This document shows, in pieces, positions 1-8,647 of a DNA stretch of 64,000 nt. Below the pieces are notes generated by a model. That model saw only the letters and a program-made list of their open reading frames with translations, ran no database searches and was not told where the DNA came from. Position numbers and translations under genes: made by a program. This DNA is from Entomospira culicis (GTDB lineage: Bacteria > Spirochaetota > Spirochaetia > WRBN01): the NCBI RefSeq assembly GCF_028748145.1, contig NZ_CP118181.1, positions 1,426,211 through 1,490,210 of the forward strand. The letters run 5' to 3'. Position 1 is the stretch's first letter, and each line of letters opens with the position of its first letter.

Positions 1-3000
1 ATCCTCTTAGCCAAAGGCCGCCACTACGTAGTAGAAATTCGCTACCAAGAACCCACCCACAAAGAAGAAGATATCTTAGAGCAAGCCCTGCGCGCCTTAG
101 AGAGCATCGCATTGGAATCTACCAGTGATGATGTCTTGATCTTTTTGCCTACGGAAGATTTTATTAAAAATTTTATCGAGCTAGCAAAAAAAGCATCCAG
201 CAAAGAAAAACGCACCTTCTTACCGCTCTATGCGCGCCTAAGCCAGAGCGAACAGCAACTCATCTTTGAGCATGTCGAAGGGCGTAAGGTCATCGTGGCT
301 ACCAACATTGCCGAGACCTCGATTACACTGCCTAATATCCGTTATGTTATCGACGCGGGACTGGCGCGTATCAACCAATACTCCGCCCAATCACGTATCC
401 AAAACCTCCCCATTGTGCCGATCAGTCAGGCCTCTGCCAACCAGCGCGCCGGACGTTGTGGTCGTGTAAGTAACGGTATTTGTATTCGGCTCTACAGCGA
501 AGAGGATTTTCATAGTCGTGCGCCCCACACCGAACCCGAAATCAAACGGGCTAATCTTGCCGAAACCATCTTGCGTATGATGGCGATGCACATCAAAGAA
601 CCCGAAGCATTCGAATTTATCGATCAACCGCAACAGCGTCTCTTTAACGAGGGCTTTAAAACCCTATTTGAACTTCAAGCGATTCCGTCCCTTAAAAAAT
701 CGCAACGCAAATTGACTCCCCTTGGGCGTGCCATGAGCCATCTCCCCCTCGATCCGCGCCTAGCGCGCATGCTCATCGCCGCCGATGAAGAGGGCGCGCT
801 AGAAGAAGTTACCATCATCGCCGCCGCCCTCTCGGTGATGGATCTGCGTAGTGTCCCCGAAGATAAACGTGAGGTAGCTAAAGCCATCCACCAAACATTC
901 CATCAGAGTGCTAGCGATCTCCTGTGGTACCTTCAATTATACGATAAAGCCATTGAACGTAAAGTGATAAGCCAGAATCAACTCAAACGCTTCTGCCAAG
1001 AACAGTACCTGCATCCCATGCGCGTCAATGAGTGGCTCTCGCTCACCGAGCAGATCCGAAACCTCATGCAAGAACGTGGCTACAAGCCCTCGGCTGTGGG
1101 CAAAGAGCGCCCTTGGCAAGGCGCCACCAAAGAGAGATTCCCCATCGGGTATATTGCAATCCATCGAGCTATCTTAACGGGTTACTTGAGTCAAATCGGT
1201 GTCTATCAACCTGCTGAGGAGAAGCAAACCTACAAGAAAAATCAAAAGGATCGCCCTAAAAAACAAGCGCACTACCTTGATATGCGCATGCAAGAATTCT
1301 CTCTCTTCCCGACAAGCTCCCTGCTTAGTCAAGGCTGGCAATGGGTCTTTGCCACCAAGATGTGGCGAACCTCGCGCCTCTTTGCCCGCGAAGTTGCCAG
1401 CATCGATCCCCAATGGCTGGAGGATCTTGCCAAGCACCTCATCCAAAAGCGCGCAAGCTTACCTGTCTATAGCGAGAAGAGCCAAGAGGTTGTCTGCACC
1501 GAGACCCACTACCTCTACTCCTACCCTATCGCGCAATACCCGAATCGAAGCTATCTTGCCTACAATCCAGAACAGGCAACGCTCCTATTTGTTACCCAAG
1601 CGCTCACCCAGCCCGAAATGATTACCACGCTCTTAGAGGAAGAGCTATTTGCCTTTTTACGCCACAATGTCGCACTTCAAGAGAGCCTTGCCACTAGCCA
1701 AGCCAAGCTTCGCCGAGAGACCATTCTTCTGGATAAAGAGGCAATTGTGCAATTTTATCTGCCTAAAATGAAGGGCATTGCTAGCGTCGTGGCGCTACGC
1801 AAAAAGCTTCAACAAGATTTAGCGTGGGAGGCGAGTCTCTACCTCAAAGAGAGCGATTTGGCGATCGATCCCGATCTCCTTGCCGAACTCCAAGCCTATC
1901 CCAGCCAAGTGATCGTAGAGGAGCAGGCGATCGTCATGGAGTATCGCTTTGCCCCCAACCAGCCCACCGATGGCGTTACTGCGATCCTCACCCCCAAGCA
2001 AGTCGCGGAGCTTACCGATATGGATGCCCTCCTTTGGCAACCAATGGGTCTCTTTGTGGAGAAAATCACCGCGATGATCAAAGCACTCCCCAAGCCCTCA
2101 CGCATCAAACTCCACCCCACCGCGCAGAGCGTAAAGACCATCCACCAATCGATGCCTAAAAATGGCAATCTCTTTACCCAGCTTCAACATTTTTGTCAAG
2201 AAGCCTTCCATGTGCAGATCTCCAAAGAGCTTTGGCAAGAGGCTTATGGCAAGATAGAAGATCGTCTCAAGATGCATTATGCTGTGCGCCACACTCCCAA
2301 CGAAGAGGACGATCTCGCTCGCGCAGAAGAGCTGGGCAGTTTAAAAAAACTCTCCTTTTCTCAAGCTAAAGCCCAAGATTTCGCGCAACTTGCCAAGCGC
2401 TGGCATCAAGAGAATTTGCAAACCTGGCCGACCCATCACCCCACCATCCCACCCGTGATTGCCGTAACCAACAGCGCGGGCGAGGTCTACGGACAAGCCT
2501 ATCCAGCGCTCTTTTATCATGATAACACCGAGCAAATCTCTCTTAAGCTCTTTGAGGATCGTCCAAGTGCCGAGAATGCGCACCTTGCCGGCATCGAAGC
2601 GCTCGTGCTAAAGCTCCTAAAAAGTGAACTATCTGCCCTAAAGAAGAATTTTCAGCTCAAAGAACGCCACCCCCACTTGGGCTATTGGGCGAGTTACAAA
2701 GAGGCAAATCGTCTCTTTGAGAACTACACGCGCATGCAATACGTTCGTCTAGGTGCGATTCGCACCCAACAAGCCTTTGAGGCGCTTGATAGCGCAACTG
2801 CCCGTCAAGCGCTCTGGCAAGATGTGGCACAAGATTTTACCGCCTTTACCACCTCGTTGGAGCTATACCATGAGGCAAGAGAGAAGCTTTCTCGCGCCAA
2901 GAGCAAAGGCAATTCCCTACCTGATCTGGAGAGATTAGAACAAAATCTTGCATTTTTAGCCGGAAAGTCCGCTTGGTTGTGGATGTCGCAAGCCAAAGTG

Positions 3001-3273
3001 CGTCGGCTACCCCAGCTCCTCAAAATTTGGCATCTAAGATTCGATCGTGCCCTCGCAAACCTACCCAAAGATCGCGAAAAAGCCCTGCCCTTCGCCCCCT
3101 ATCACCAAAAAATTCATCACTATAGCACGATTAATCCTAGCCACATCCAAATCGAACTCCTCAAGCAACTAAGCCACATTCTCTACGAAGTGGAGCTCAA
3201 ACAGCTCCTGCCCGAGAGCAAAAATTTGCTTTTTTCAAAAAAAGAGCTCGAAGAAATTGCAATTATGTTGTAA
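1..3273 (+). CDS. hrpA: ATP-dependent RNA helicase HrpA (5'-truncated by window edge)
   Basis: DEAH-box helicase of the HrpA family, thought to remodel RNA or ribosome-mRNA complexes in the cytoplasm. The frame is open from base 1, so the N-terminal RecA domain with Walker A and DEAH lies outside the window and about 1090 C-terminal residues are visible. Counting from base 1: motif IV (VLIFLP) near residue 44, motif V (TNIAETSIT) near 101 and motif VI (QRAGRCGR) near 148, followed by the helicase-associated and OB-fold regions and the long C-terminal DUF3418-type extension that separates HrpA from shorter DEAH proteins. The first ATG-like or TTG codon near base 112 is internal, not the start. 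Family assignment is secure; the exact RNA substrate is not known from sequence. Confidence 0.95.
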   Translation: MLLAKGRHYVVEIRYQEPTHKEEDILEQALRALESIALESTSDDVLIFLPTEDFIKNFIELAKKASSKEKRTFLPLYARLSQSEQQLIFEHVEGRKVIVATNIAETSITLPNIRYVIDAGLARINQYSAQSRIQNLPIVPISQASANQRAGRCGRVSNGICIRLYSEEDFHSRAPHTEPEIKRANLAETILRMMAMHIKEPEAFEFIDQPQQRLFNEGFKTLFELQAIPSLKKSQRKLTPLGRAMSHLPLDPRLARMLIAADEEGALEEVTIIAAALSVMDLRSVPEDKREVAKAIHQTFHQSASDLLWYLQLYDKAIERKVISQNQLKRFCQEQYLHPMRVNEWLSLTEQIRNLMQERGYKPSAVGKERPWQGATKERFPIGYIAIHRAILTGYLSQIGVYQPAEEKQTYKKNQKDRPKKQAHYLDMRMQEFSLFPTSSLLSQGWQWVFATKMWRTSRLFAREVASIDPQWLEDLAKHLIQKRASLPVYSEKSQEVVCTETHYLYSYPIAQYPNRSYLAYNPEQATLLFVTQALTQPEMITTLLEEELFAFLRHNVALQESLATSQAKLRRETILLDKEAIVQFYLPKMKGIASVVALRKKLQQDLAWEASLYLKESDLAIDPDLLAELQAYPSQVIVEEQAIVMEYRFAPNQPTDGVTAILTPKQVAELTDMDALLWQPMGLFVEKITAMIKALPKPSRIKLHPTAQSVKTIHQSMPKNGNLFTQLQHFCQEAFHVQISKELWQEAYGKIEDRLKMHYAVRHTPNEEDDLARAEELGSLKKLSFSQAKAQDFAQLAKRWHQENLQTWPTHHPTIPPVIAVTNSAGEVYGQAYPALFYHDNTEQISLKLFEDRPSAENAHLAGIEALVLKLLKSELSALKKNFQLKERHPHLGYWASYKEANRLFENYTRMQYVRLGAIRTQQAFEALDSATARQALWQDVAQDFTAFTTSLELYHEAREKLSRAKSKGNSLPDLERLEQNLAFLAGKSAWLWMSQAKVRRLPQLLKIWHLRFDRALANLPKDREKALPFAPYHQKIHHYSTINPSHIQIELLKQLSHILYEVELKQLLPESKNLLFSKKELEEIAIML

Positions 3274-3303
3274 CATTACTCCATAGTAGCCGATATATCT
3301 TAT

Positions 3304-4137
3304 ATGAATAGGTTCATTTTGCGTAGTATTACTGCTATGGTCGCCATGGCAACCCTTGTGAGTGCATTCACTGGTAGTCGCTGGGACGATGAAAGTGTCG
3401 TCATCTATCGTTCGCCCGATCCACTGCGTTATGGCGTGGCACCCGACCCACAGCAACAGGCGATGCGCGACCTTCACGACTTTGGCTTAGGTCTCTCCCA
3501 CCTCGTCTTACAGTACGAAGAGTCGGGCTTTCTCACCGCCACCCTCATGGAGGAAGAACGTATCGCCCAACTCGAAGCGCTCTTTGCCGAACAACCCACC
3601 GCCAAAGCCAGTCACTCGCCCCTCAAATTCGAGGGCTTCTACAGTGCTATCACCTTCGACGAACACGAACTCTACCGCATCACTGAGCGCATTCATTATA
3701 ATCGCTTCAACCACCAAGTGGCCACCCGCCTCGAACATCCTCACTACCTCTATCACAACCAAAAGAGTGGCATTACCGTCGAATTTAGCATTGAACCCAC
3801 GCCCATCGATCTGCTTTTAACCATTAGAAATGAGATACGTGATCTCGCGCTATCTCTACAAAAAAACCCTATACCCGAAACACGTGATCAATTAGATTTA
3901 CTAGAAAAATCCTATAAATTATATGAAAACGGTCATGTCTTACGTATCCATCAGAGCAATCGGTTAGCCTCGCAAGGCTACAGCCAGATGGAGGACGTAA
4001 TGTTTGTTGCCACGCTTTTGGGCGCCAGGGAACAAGCATGGGCAGGGATTCCCCATGGCAATGACTATCTAGCCCATGTCATTTCTTCTTTACAAAGCCA
4101 TCCTAAGATGGCGATCTTCTTAAATTCTTTGAACTAA
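3304..4137 (+). CDS. Secreted protein of unknown function
   Basis: 277 residues. The first 20 or so residues form a signal peptide (basic MNRF, hydrophobic stretch ending near VSAFTG), so the product is probably exported to the periplasm. The rest is soluble, acidic and rich in Tyr and His, with a helical part near residues 165-210. I do not recognise a family. It sits 30 bases after hrpA and 13 bases before guaD on the same strand, so it may be co-transcribed with guaD. A weak promoter (TTGTAA at 3268, GATATA at 3292) would start transcription almost at the ATG, and no Shine-Dalgarno is visible. Confidence 0.75.
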   Translation: MNRFILRSITAMVAMATLVSAFTGSRWDDESVVIYRSPDPLRYGVAPDPQQQAMRDLHDFGLGLSHLVLQYEESGFLTATLMEEERIAQLEALFAEQPTAKASHSPLKFEGFYSAITFDEHELYRITERIHYNRFNHQVATRLEHPHYLYHNQKSGITVEFSIEPTPIDLLLTIRNEIRDLALSLQKNPIPETRDQLDLLEKSYKLYENGHVLRIHQSNRLASQGYSQMEDVMFVATLLGAREQAWAGIPHGNDYLAHVISSLQSHPKMAIFLNSLN

Positions 4138-4150
4138 ACGGAGCAACAGC

Positions 4151-5452
4151 ATGCATACTCACTACGATTTTGCCCTACGCGGACGCATTTTTACCTTTCG
4201 CGCCAATCCTTTTACCGTTGGCGACGAAGCTTCTTATCACTACTACGAGGATGGCGTACTACTCATTAAGCTAGATAAGATTGTTGATGTAGGTAGCTAC
4301 CAAGATTTTGAATTATTAGAGCAAAAGGTTATCCAATTTGATAAAAATTATATCATTATGCCTAGCTTCATCGATAGCCACTTGCACTATCCCCAGTGGG
4401 AGGCGATTGGTGGATTTGGCGAAGATCTCCTTCAATGGCTCGACAAATACGCCTTTAAGGCCGAGGCAAAGTATCACGATATTAATTATGCGAAAGCGCA
4501 AGCTAAGCAATTTCTTCTCAACCTGATCGACAATGGCATTACCGCGGCCGGTGTTTACTGTAGTAGCCACCCCGAGAGTGTCGAGGCACTCTTTGAGGCT
4601 GCCGATGAGGCGAATTTGCATATCACCGCCGGACAAGTTTGGATGGATCGCCATGCCCCAAAGAGCATCATTCGCCCGGCTAAGCAGAGCTACGACGAGA
4701 CGCTTGCCCTTATCGAGAAGTGGCATAATCACGGCAACTTACGCTACGCGCTAACACCGCGCTTTCCTATCACCAGTAGTGAGGAACAATTAGAGTTAGC
4801 ACAGGCACTTGTAAAGAAATATCCTGATCTGACGATTCAGTCGCACATCGACGAGAATAGCCAAGAAGTCGCCAAGACGCTCGAACTCTTCCCCAAGGCT
4901 AAGAGCTATGCCGATATCTTTGATCAATATAATCTGCTCACGCCAAGAACGGTTTTGGGACACGGCAACCTCCTCTCCGAGGAAGAGATTAACCTCCTTG
5001 CTGACCGAAAGAGCTCTATCGCGCACTGCCCTAGCTCAAACGAATTCTTAGGCAATACCCCGTTGAACCTCTTTGGCTTACAGTGCCAACGCCCCGATCT
5101 TAACATATCCCTTGCCAGCGACATTGGTGCAGGAACATCGCTCTGCCCATGGCATACCATGGCAGCCGCCTATCGTGCTAGCCGTAGCCATCGCCACGCA
5201 TTGAGCCCGATTAAAGCTTTGTATCTCCATACCTTAGGTGGAGCCGAGAGCCTCTCTATCGATCAGATAACAGGTAAATTCGCACCGGGCTATCAAGCCG
5301 ATATCGCTATTATTAACACTCACGCCACCCGCGCCCTTAGCCAACGCATGCAGACAGTGGAGAACCTTGACGAAGAGTTCTTTGTCTTGATGACTTTAGG
5401 CGAGGCCAGCACCATCGATCGGCTCTACGTCTCGGGGGTAAAATTAAAATAA
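4151..5452 (+). CDS. guaD: Guanine deaminase
   Basis: Hydrolyses guanine to xanthine and ammonia in purine salvage and catabolism; cytosolic zinc amidohydrolase. 433 residues, the normal length. Metal and catalytic residues are visible: H77-x-H79 in DSHLHYPQ, H232 and E235 in SHIDEN, H271 in GHGNLL, H292-C293 in AHCPSSNEF, and D324 in LASDIGAG. The HCPSSN segment and the glycine-rich loop after the aspartate favour guanine deaminase over other amidohydrolases. A GGAG lies 7-11 bases upstream of the ATG. The next gene starts 2 bases after the stop, so the two are probably one operon. Confidence 0.92.
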   Translation: MHTHYDFALRGRIFTFRANPFTVGDEASYHYYEDGVLLIKLDKIVDVGSYQDFELLEQKVIQFDKNYIIMPSFIDSHLHYPQWEAIGGFGEDLLQWLDKYAFKAEAKYHDINYAKAQAKQFLLNLIDNGITAAGVYCSSHPESVEALFEAADEANLHITAGQVWMDRHAPKSIIRPAKQSYDETLALIEKWHNHGNLRYALTPRFPITSSEEQLELAQALVKKYPDLTIQSHIDENSQEVAKTLELFPKAKSYADIFDQYNLLTPRTVLGHGNLLSEEEINLLADRKSSIAHCPSSNEFLGNTPLNLFGLQCQRPDLNISLASDIGAGTSLCPWHTMAAAYRASRSHRHALSPIKALYLHTLGGAESLSIDQITGKFAPGYQADIAIINTHATRALSQRMQTVENLDEEFFVLMTLGEASTIDRLYVSGVKLK

Positions 5453-5454
5453 GC

Positions 5455-6693
5455 ATGGCTACAATGCGTTATCTTCAGCTACTTCTCCTCACTGCCCTCT
5501 TGCTTGGCTGTAAAGAAGCACCAAACAATGAGGTCTCTACAAGCGACGAACCGCCTGCATTAATGGAAGGACAAGCGCTCCCTGTCCCTACGGTAGAGGC
5601 TATGCCCCCTATCCCCGAAAATAAGGTAGCAATGGAATTCTTTTCGGCAAGTGAAACGCCCTCAAGGTGGTTTAAAAGCAGCCTACACTATCTCAATCAA
5701 ACCAACACACTCCCCGAAAATCGCGACCATCAACTACTCCCAAGTTGGCTACGGATAGGCGAACGCTCTCTAGCCAGCGTGATGGCAGAGCTGAAAGAGC
5801 TTACCCCCATCGTCTATATTAGTGAGGAGGCTACACCCGATCCGCGCGACACGCTACGTGTGGCAACCCTAAGAGAAAACCCCGATATCGCCATCTCCAA
5901 CCCCACCGTTCTCCCAAATTCGCCACAAGAACTTGCATTGTATAGCCGTAATTTTATCGAGTTAGATCGCCTCGACAGGGAGGAACCCATAGAAGCAATG
6001 GGTGGCTTTGACTGGACGCACTGGGCAGTGGCCTATCTGCATAACCGCCCTATCATCTACGAGTATCGCACCAAGATGCTCGGCGTAATGGGGAGGATAC
6101 GGCTAGAATTTCATGGCGACTACCTCAACACCCTTATCTTTATCCCCGATACCTACCAGCGCCTAGATCTAAGTCAGCAGGGGCTACCCGTCTTGGCAAA
6201 TTTTGACGAAGCCAAAACCTTGCGCGATCTCTTTACCACCTACGACGTTACCGGTACGCTAAAAATTCAGCGCTCGTTATCCAACTTACTCACCATACAT
6301 TATCATCAAGATATCCTCTGGCACGGCATTCCCCTCACCGTAAATTATAACACGGCAAGCGATAGCTTCGACCACCCCACCATCGAAGAGGCGCGTATCA
6401 CCTCTGCAACCATCTTTAACTTTGACGATACCAGCGAAGATCAATTTTTAGCATTGCTCAAAGAGAAGACTCCGCTAACCGATACGCAAAAGGCATGGAT
6501 TTATGCTTTTTACACCGATGCTTTTGCGCAAGATGCCTACTATGATCAGGAGTTTGTTAGCAAATTCTTTACTATCATTGATGATCGTTACGTTGTCTTC
6601 CATCAAGGATTTGGCATGACAAGAGAACATATCTTAGTAGTACGTAAAGATGATTTTAACTTTGGCGGAGGGATTTTACATAACTTTCAGTAA
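5455..6693 (+). CDS. Putative lipoprotein of unknown function
   Basis: 412 residues. The N-terminus has a lipobox, LLLGC with the cysteine at residue 19, after a hydrophobic stretch, so the mature protein should be lipid-anchored. A Pro/Glu-rich linker follows, then a large soluble domain rich in Asp, Tyr and Trp that I cannot assign. Residue 4 is also Met and could be the true start. It follows guaD by 2 bases. Its stop codon at 6691-6693 abuts the stop of the convergent rsgA gene at 6694. Confidence 0.8.
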   Translation: MATMRYLQLLLLTALLLGCKEAPNNEVSTSDEPPALMEGQALPVPTVEAMPPIPENKVAMEFFSASETPSRWFKSSLHYLNQTNTLPENRDHQLLPSWLRIGERSLASVMAELKELTPIVYISEEATPDPRDTLRVATLRENPDIAISNPTVLPNSPQELALYSRNFIELDRLDREEPIEAMGGFDWTHWAVAYLHNRPIIYEYRTKMLGVMGRIRLEFHGDYLNTLIFIPDTYQRLDLSQQGLPVLANFDEAKTLRDLFTTYDVTGTLKIQRSLSNLLTIHYHQDILWHGIPLTVNYNTASDSFDHPTIEEARITSATIFNFDDTSEDQFLALLKEKTPLTDTQKAWIYAFYTDAFAQDAYYDQEFVSKFFTIIDDRYVVFHQGFGMTREHILVVRKDDFNFGGGILHNFQ

Positions 6694-7593
6694 CTACCAC
6701 TTTTTGCGGTAGCTGGTGCTCTCTTCTAGCACTTTTACGTAGCTTTGGTAACGGGTTAGGGCGATTGTGCCTTGCTCCACCCCGTCTTTTACGGCGCACT
6801 CCTGTTCATCGAGATGTTGACAATTGCTAAAGGGGCAGTGGTGCGCTAGCTCTTGGATCTCGGGCATCGCCAAGACGAGCTCTTCTTGCGAGGGAACAAA
6901 GGGCGTAAAGTCGCGCATACCGGGGGTATCCACCCAGTAACCACCGTTGCTTTTGGGCAGGAAGGTCGCGAAGTTGGTGGTGTGGTTCCCACGATTCCAC
7001 TTGCGGTTGACGGCCGCCGTCTCTTGTTGGATATTTGGCTCTAACGCGTTGAGAAGCGTACTCTTACCCACGCCGCTTGCGCCCCAGAGTCCGACCAATT
7101 TATCTTTGGCGAGCGCGCGTAATTGCTCTAACCCGTCGCCATGCAGTGCCGAAGCAAGCACAAGGGTATAGCCAAGATTTTGGTATAACGCGAGGTATTC
7201 GCTTAAATGTTCGATGCCCTCGTCGATTTTATTAATCACGATAACAGGTTCAACCCCGCCTTCTTCCGCAGCGATGAGCAGACGATCGAGGAAGCGCACA
7301 TGAAATTCAGGCGATTTTGACGCCAACACACAGAAGACTAAATCGATATTCGCACAGAAGGTTTGGGGTTTGTTCTGCTTCCAATTAAACCGCTGAAGCG
7401 CATTAGTACGTTCGATACGTCGGATAATGAGGAGATCCTTATCCAGCTCCACCCAATCACCGGGAGCGAGGGGATTATATTCGTCGACACCTTGCAGGCG
7501 CTTACCCTTAATCTGCACGTGGCGCAACGCCTCTTCACCCTCAAGTTGCACGCCAAAGCGCCCTGCACGTCCATAAAAGAGTCTGGCTTTCAT
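6694..7593 (-). CDS. rsgA: Ribosome small-subunit GTPase RsgA
   Basis: GTPase that checks late 30S subunit maturation. 299 residues with an N-terminal OB-fold, a circularly permuted GTPase domain and a C-terminal zinc finger. The permuted motif order is visible: G4 NKID at 121-124, then the P-loop GASGVGKST at 171-179, then G3 DTPG at 222-225. Zinc ligands fit the family pattern at C253, C258, H260 and C266. AAGGAGA precedes the ATG by 10 bases. It lies 37 bases downstream of folD on the same strand, so the two are probably co-transcribed. Confidence 0.95.
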   Translation of the reverse strand: MKARLFYGRAGRFGVQLEGEEALRHVQIKGKRLQGVDEYNPLAPGDWVELDKDLLIIRRIERTNALQRFNWKQNKPQTFCANIDLVFCVLASKSPEFHVRFLDRLLIAAEEGGVEPVIVINKIDEGIEHLSEYLALYQNLGYTLVLASALHGDGLEQLRALAKDKLVGLWGASGVGKSTLLNALEPNIQQETAAVNRKWNRGNHTTNFATFLPKSNGGYWVDTPGMRDFTPFVPSQEELVLAMPEIQELAHHCPFSNCQHLDEQECAVKDGVEQGTIALTRYQSYVKVLEESTSYRKKW

Positions 7594-7630
7594 TTTAACA
7601 CGATCTCCTTATGAAAAAAGAACTTAGCCA

Positions 7631-8485
7631 TCATCGTAACCCCTGCTGTAAAAGATAGGCCTGCACGGTATTGTACATCAACATCGCCACGGTGATAGGG
7701 CCAACGCCTTTGGGCACGGGACTCTTCGCCTTACAGATAGCTTGCGGGTCGACATCGCCCACCCAATAGCGCTTGCCTTGCGCGTCGGTCATGGGTACGG
7801 TACCCACATCGATCACCACCGCATCCGTAGAGAGCCACTCTTTGGGGATAATCGGCTTGCCCACGGCGCTAATAATCAGGGTATGCTGACGCACCAACGG
7901 TTCAAGGTTCGTTGTTTTGCTGTGCGCTAGGGTAACCGTAGAGTCGATACCGGGGCGAGAGAGCATCAGCGCTAAGGGCGTACCGACGATCGAACTGCGC
8001 CCAATAACCAAGATATTTGTTGTTGTTTTAATTTGATAAAAATTGAGCATGCGCATAATCCCCGCCGGTGTGCAAGGTTTAAGCACAGCTTGATCAGATA
8101 TCAATTTACCCACATTGAGCGGGTGAAACCCATCCACATCTTTATAGGGATCAATCCAACTAATCGCTTGATCAAAAGGCAAATGTTTGGGTAGGGGTGC
8201 TTGCAGCAAAATGCCATGCACATCGGGATTCTCATTTAACCTGCGGATCTGCGTCTCCAACTCCTTAGATGAAATATCTTCAGCTAGCTCTAGTACCTGT
8301 GCGATAATGCCCAGACGCTCCGAAGCCTTGGTCTTATTACGCACATACAAGGCACTGGCCGGATCACGACCCACCACGACGATGGTCAAACCAATAGCGA
8401 CATCGTTTAATTGATGCCGATCCTTCAAGAGAGCGATATCATCCTCAATTTGTTGCGCAACAGGTGCGCCATAAAGCAGTTGCAT
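7631..8485 (-). CDS. folD: Methylenetetrahydrofolate dehydrogenase/cyclohydrolase FolD
   Basis: Bifunctional enzyme converting 5,10-methylene-THF to 5,10-methenyl-THF (NADP-dependent) and then to 10-formyl-THF; cytosolic one-carbon metabolism. 284 residues, full length. Seen: YVRNKTKA with the catalytic lysine at K53, the substrate loop LLQAPLPKH, KDVDGFHP, the dinucleotide site GRSSIVGTPLA, and the C-terminal signature PVPKGVGPIT, which has Lys where Gly is usual. A TACACT hexamer ends 7 bases before the ATG without a good -35. Heads a folD-rsgA pair, divergent from the ABC-F gene. Confidence 0.95.
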   Translation of the reverse strand: MQLLYGAPVAQQIEDDIALLKDRHQLNDVAIGLTIVVVGRDPASALYVRNKTKASERLGIIAQVLELAEDISSKELETQIRRLNENPDVHGILLQAPLPKHLPFDQAISWIDPYKDVDGFHPLNVGKLISDQAVLKPCTPAGIMRMLNFYQIKTTTNILVIGRSSIVGTPLALMLSRPGIDSTVTLAHSKTTNLEPLVRQHTLIISAVGKPIIPKEWLSTDAVVIDVGTVPMTDAQGKRYWVGDVDPQAICKAKSPVPKGVGPITVAMLMYNTVQAYLLQQGLR

Positions 8486-8570
8486 GCTCTCTAGTGTACA
8501 CGATTATCCCGAAAAAGGGAAGATCTTTGTCGAATTTACGGTGATTTTTGGCTAAATAAGAGAAAAACTC

Positions 8571-8600
8571 TTGCAACAATAAGGAGATATTGGCTATAAT
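8571..8600 (+). promoter_or_regulatory. Putative sigma70 promoter of the ABC-F gene
   Basis: -35 TTGCAA (8571-8576) and a perfect -10 TATAAT (8595-8600), 18 bases apart. The leader is about 40 nt and ends in a GGACAAAGGAG ribosome site. It contains the 8614-8630 inverted repeat. Confidence 0.7.
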
Positions 8601-8613
8601 AGAATCACTAGAT

Positions 8614-8630
8614 AGCTAATATCATTAGCT
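8614..8630 (+). repeat. Inverted repeat in the leader of the ABC-F gene
   Basis: Perfect arms AGCTAAT and ATTAGCT separated by ATC, lying between the promoter and the ribosome-binding site. It could be a protein-binding site or a small hairpin; there is no U-tract, so it is not a simple terminator. Confidence 0.4.
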
Positions 8631-8647
8631 GGACAAAGGAGTTTTAC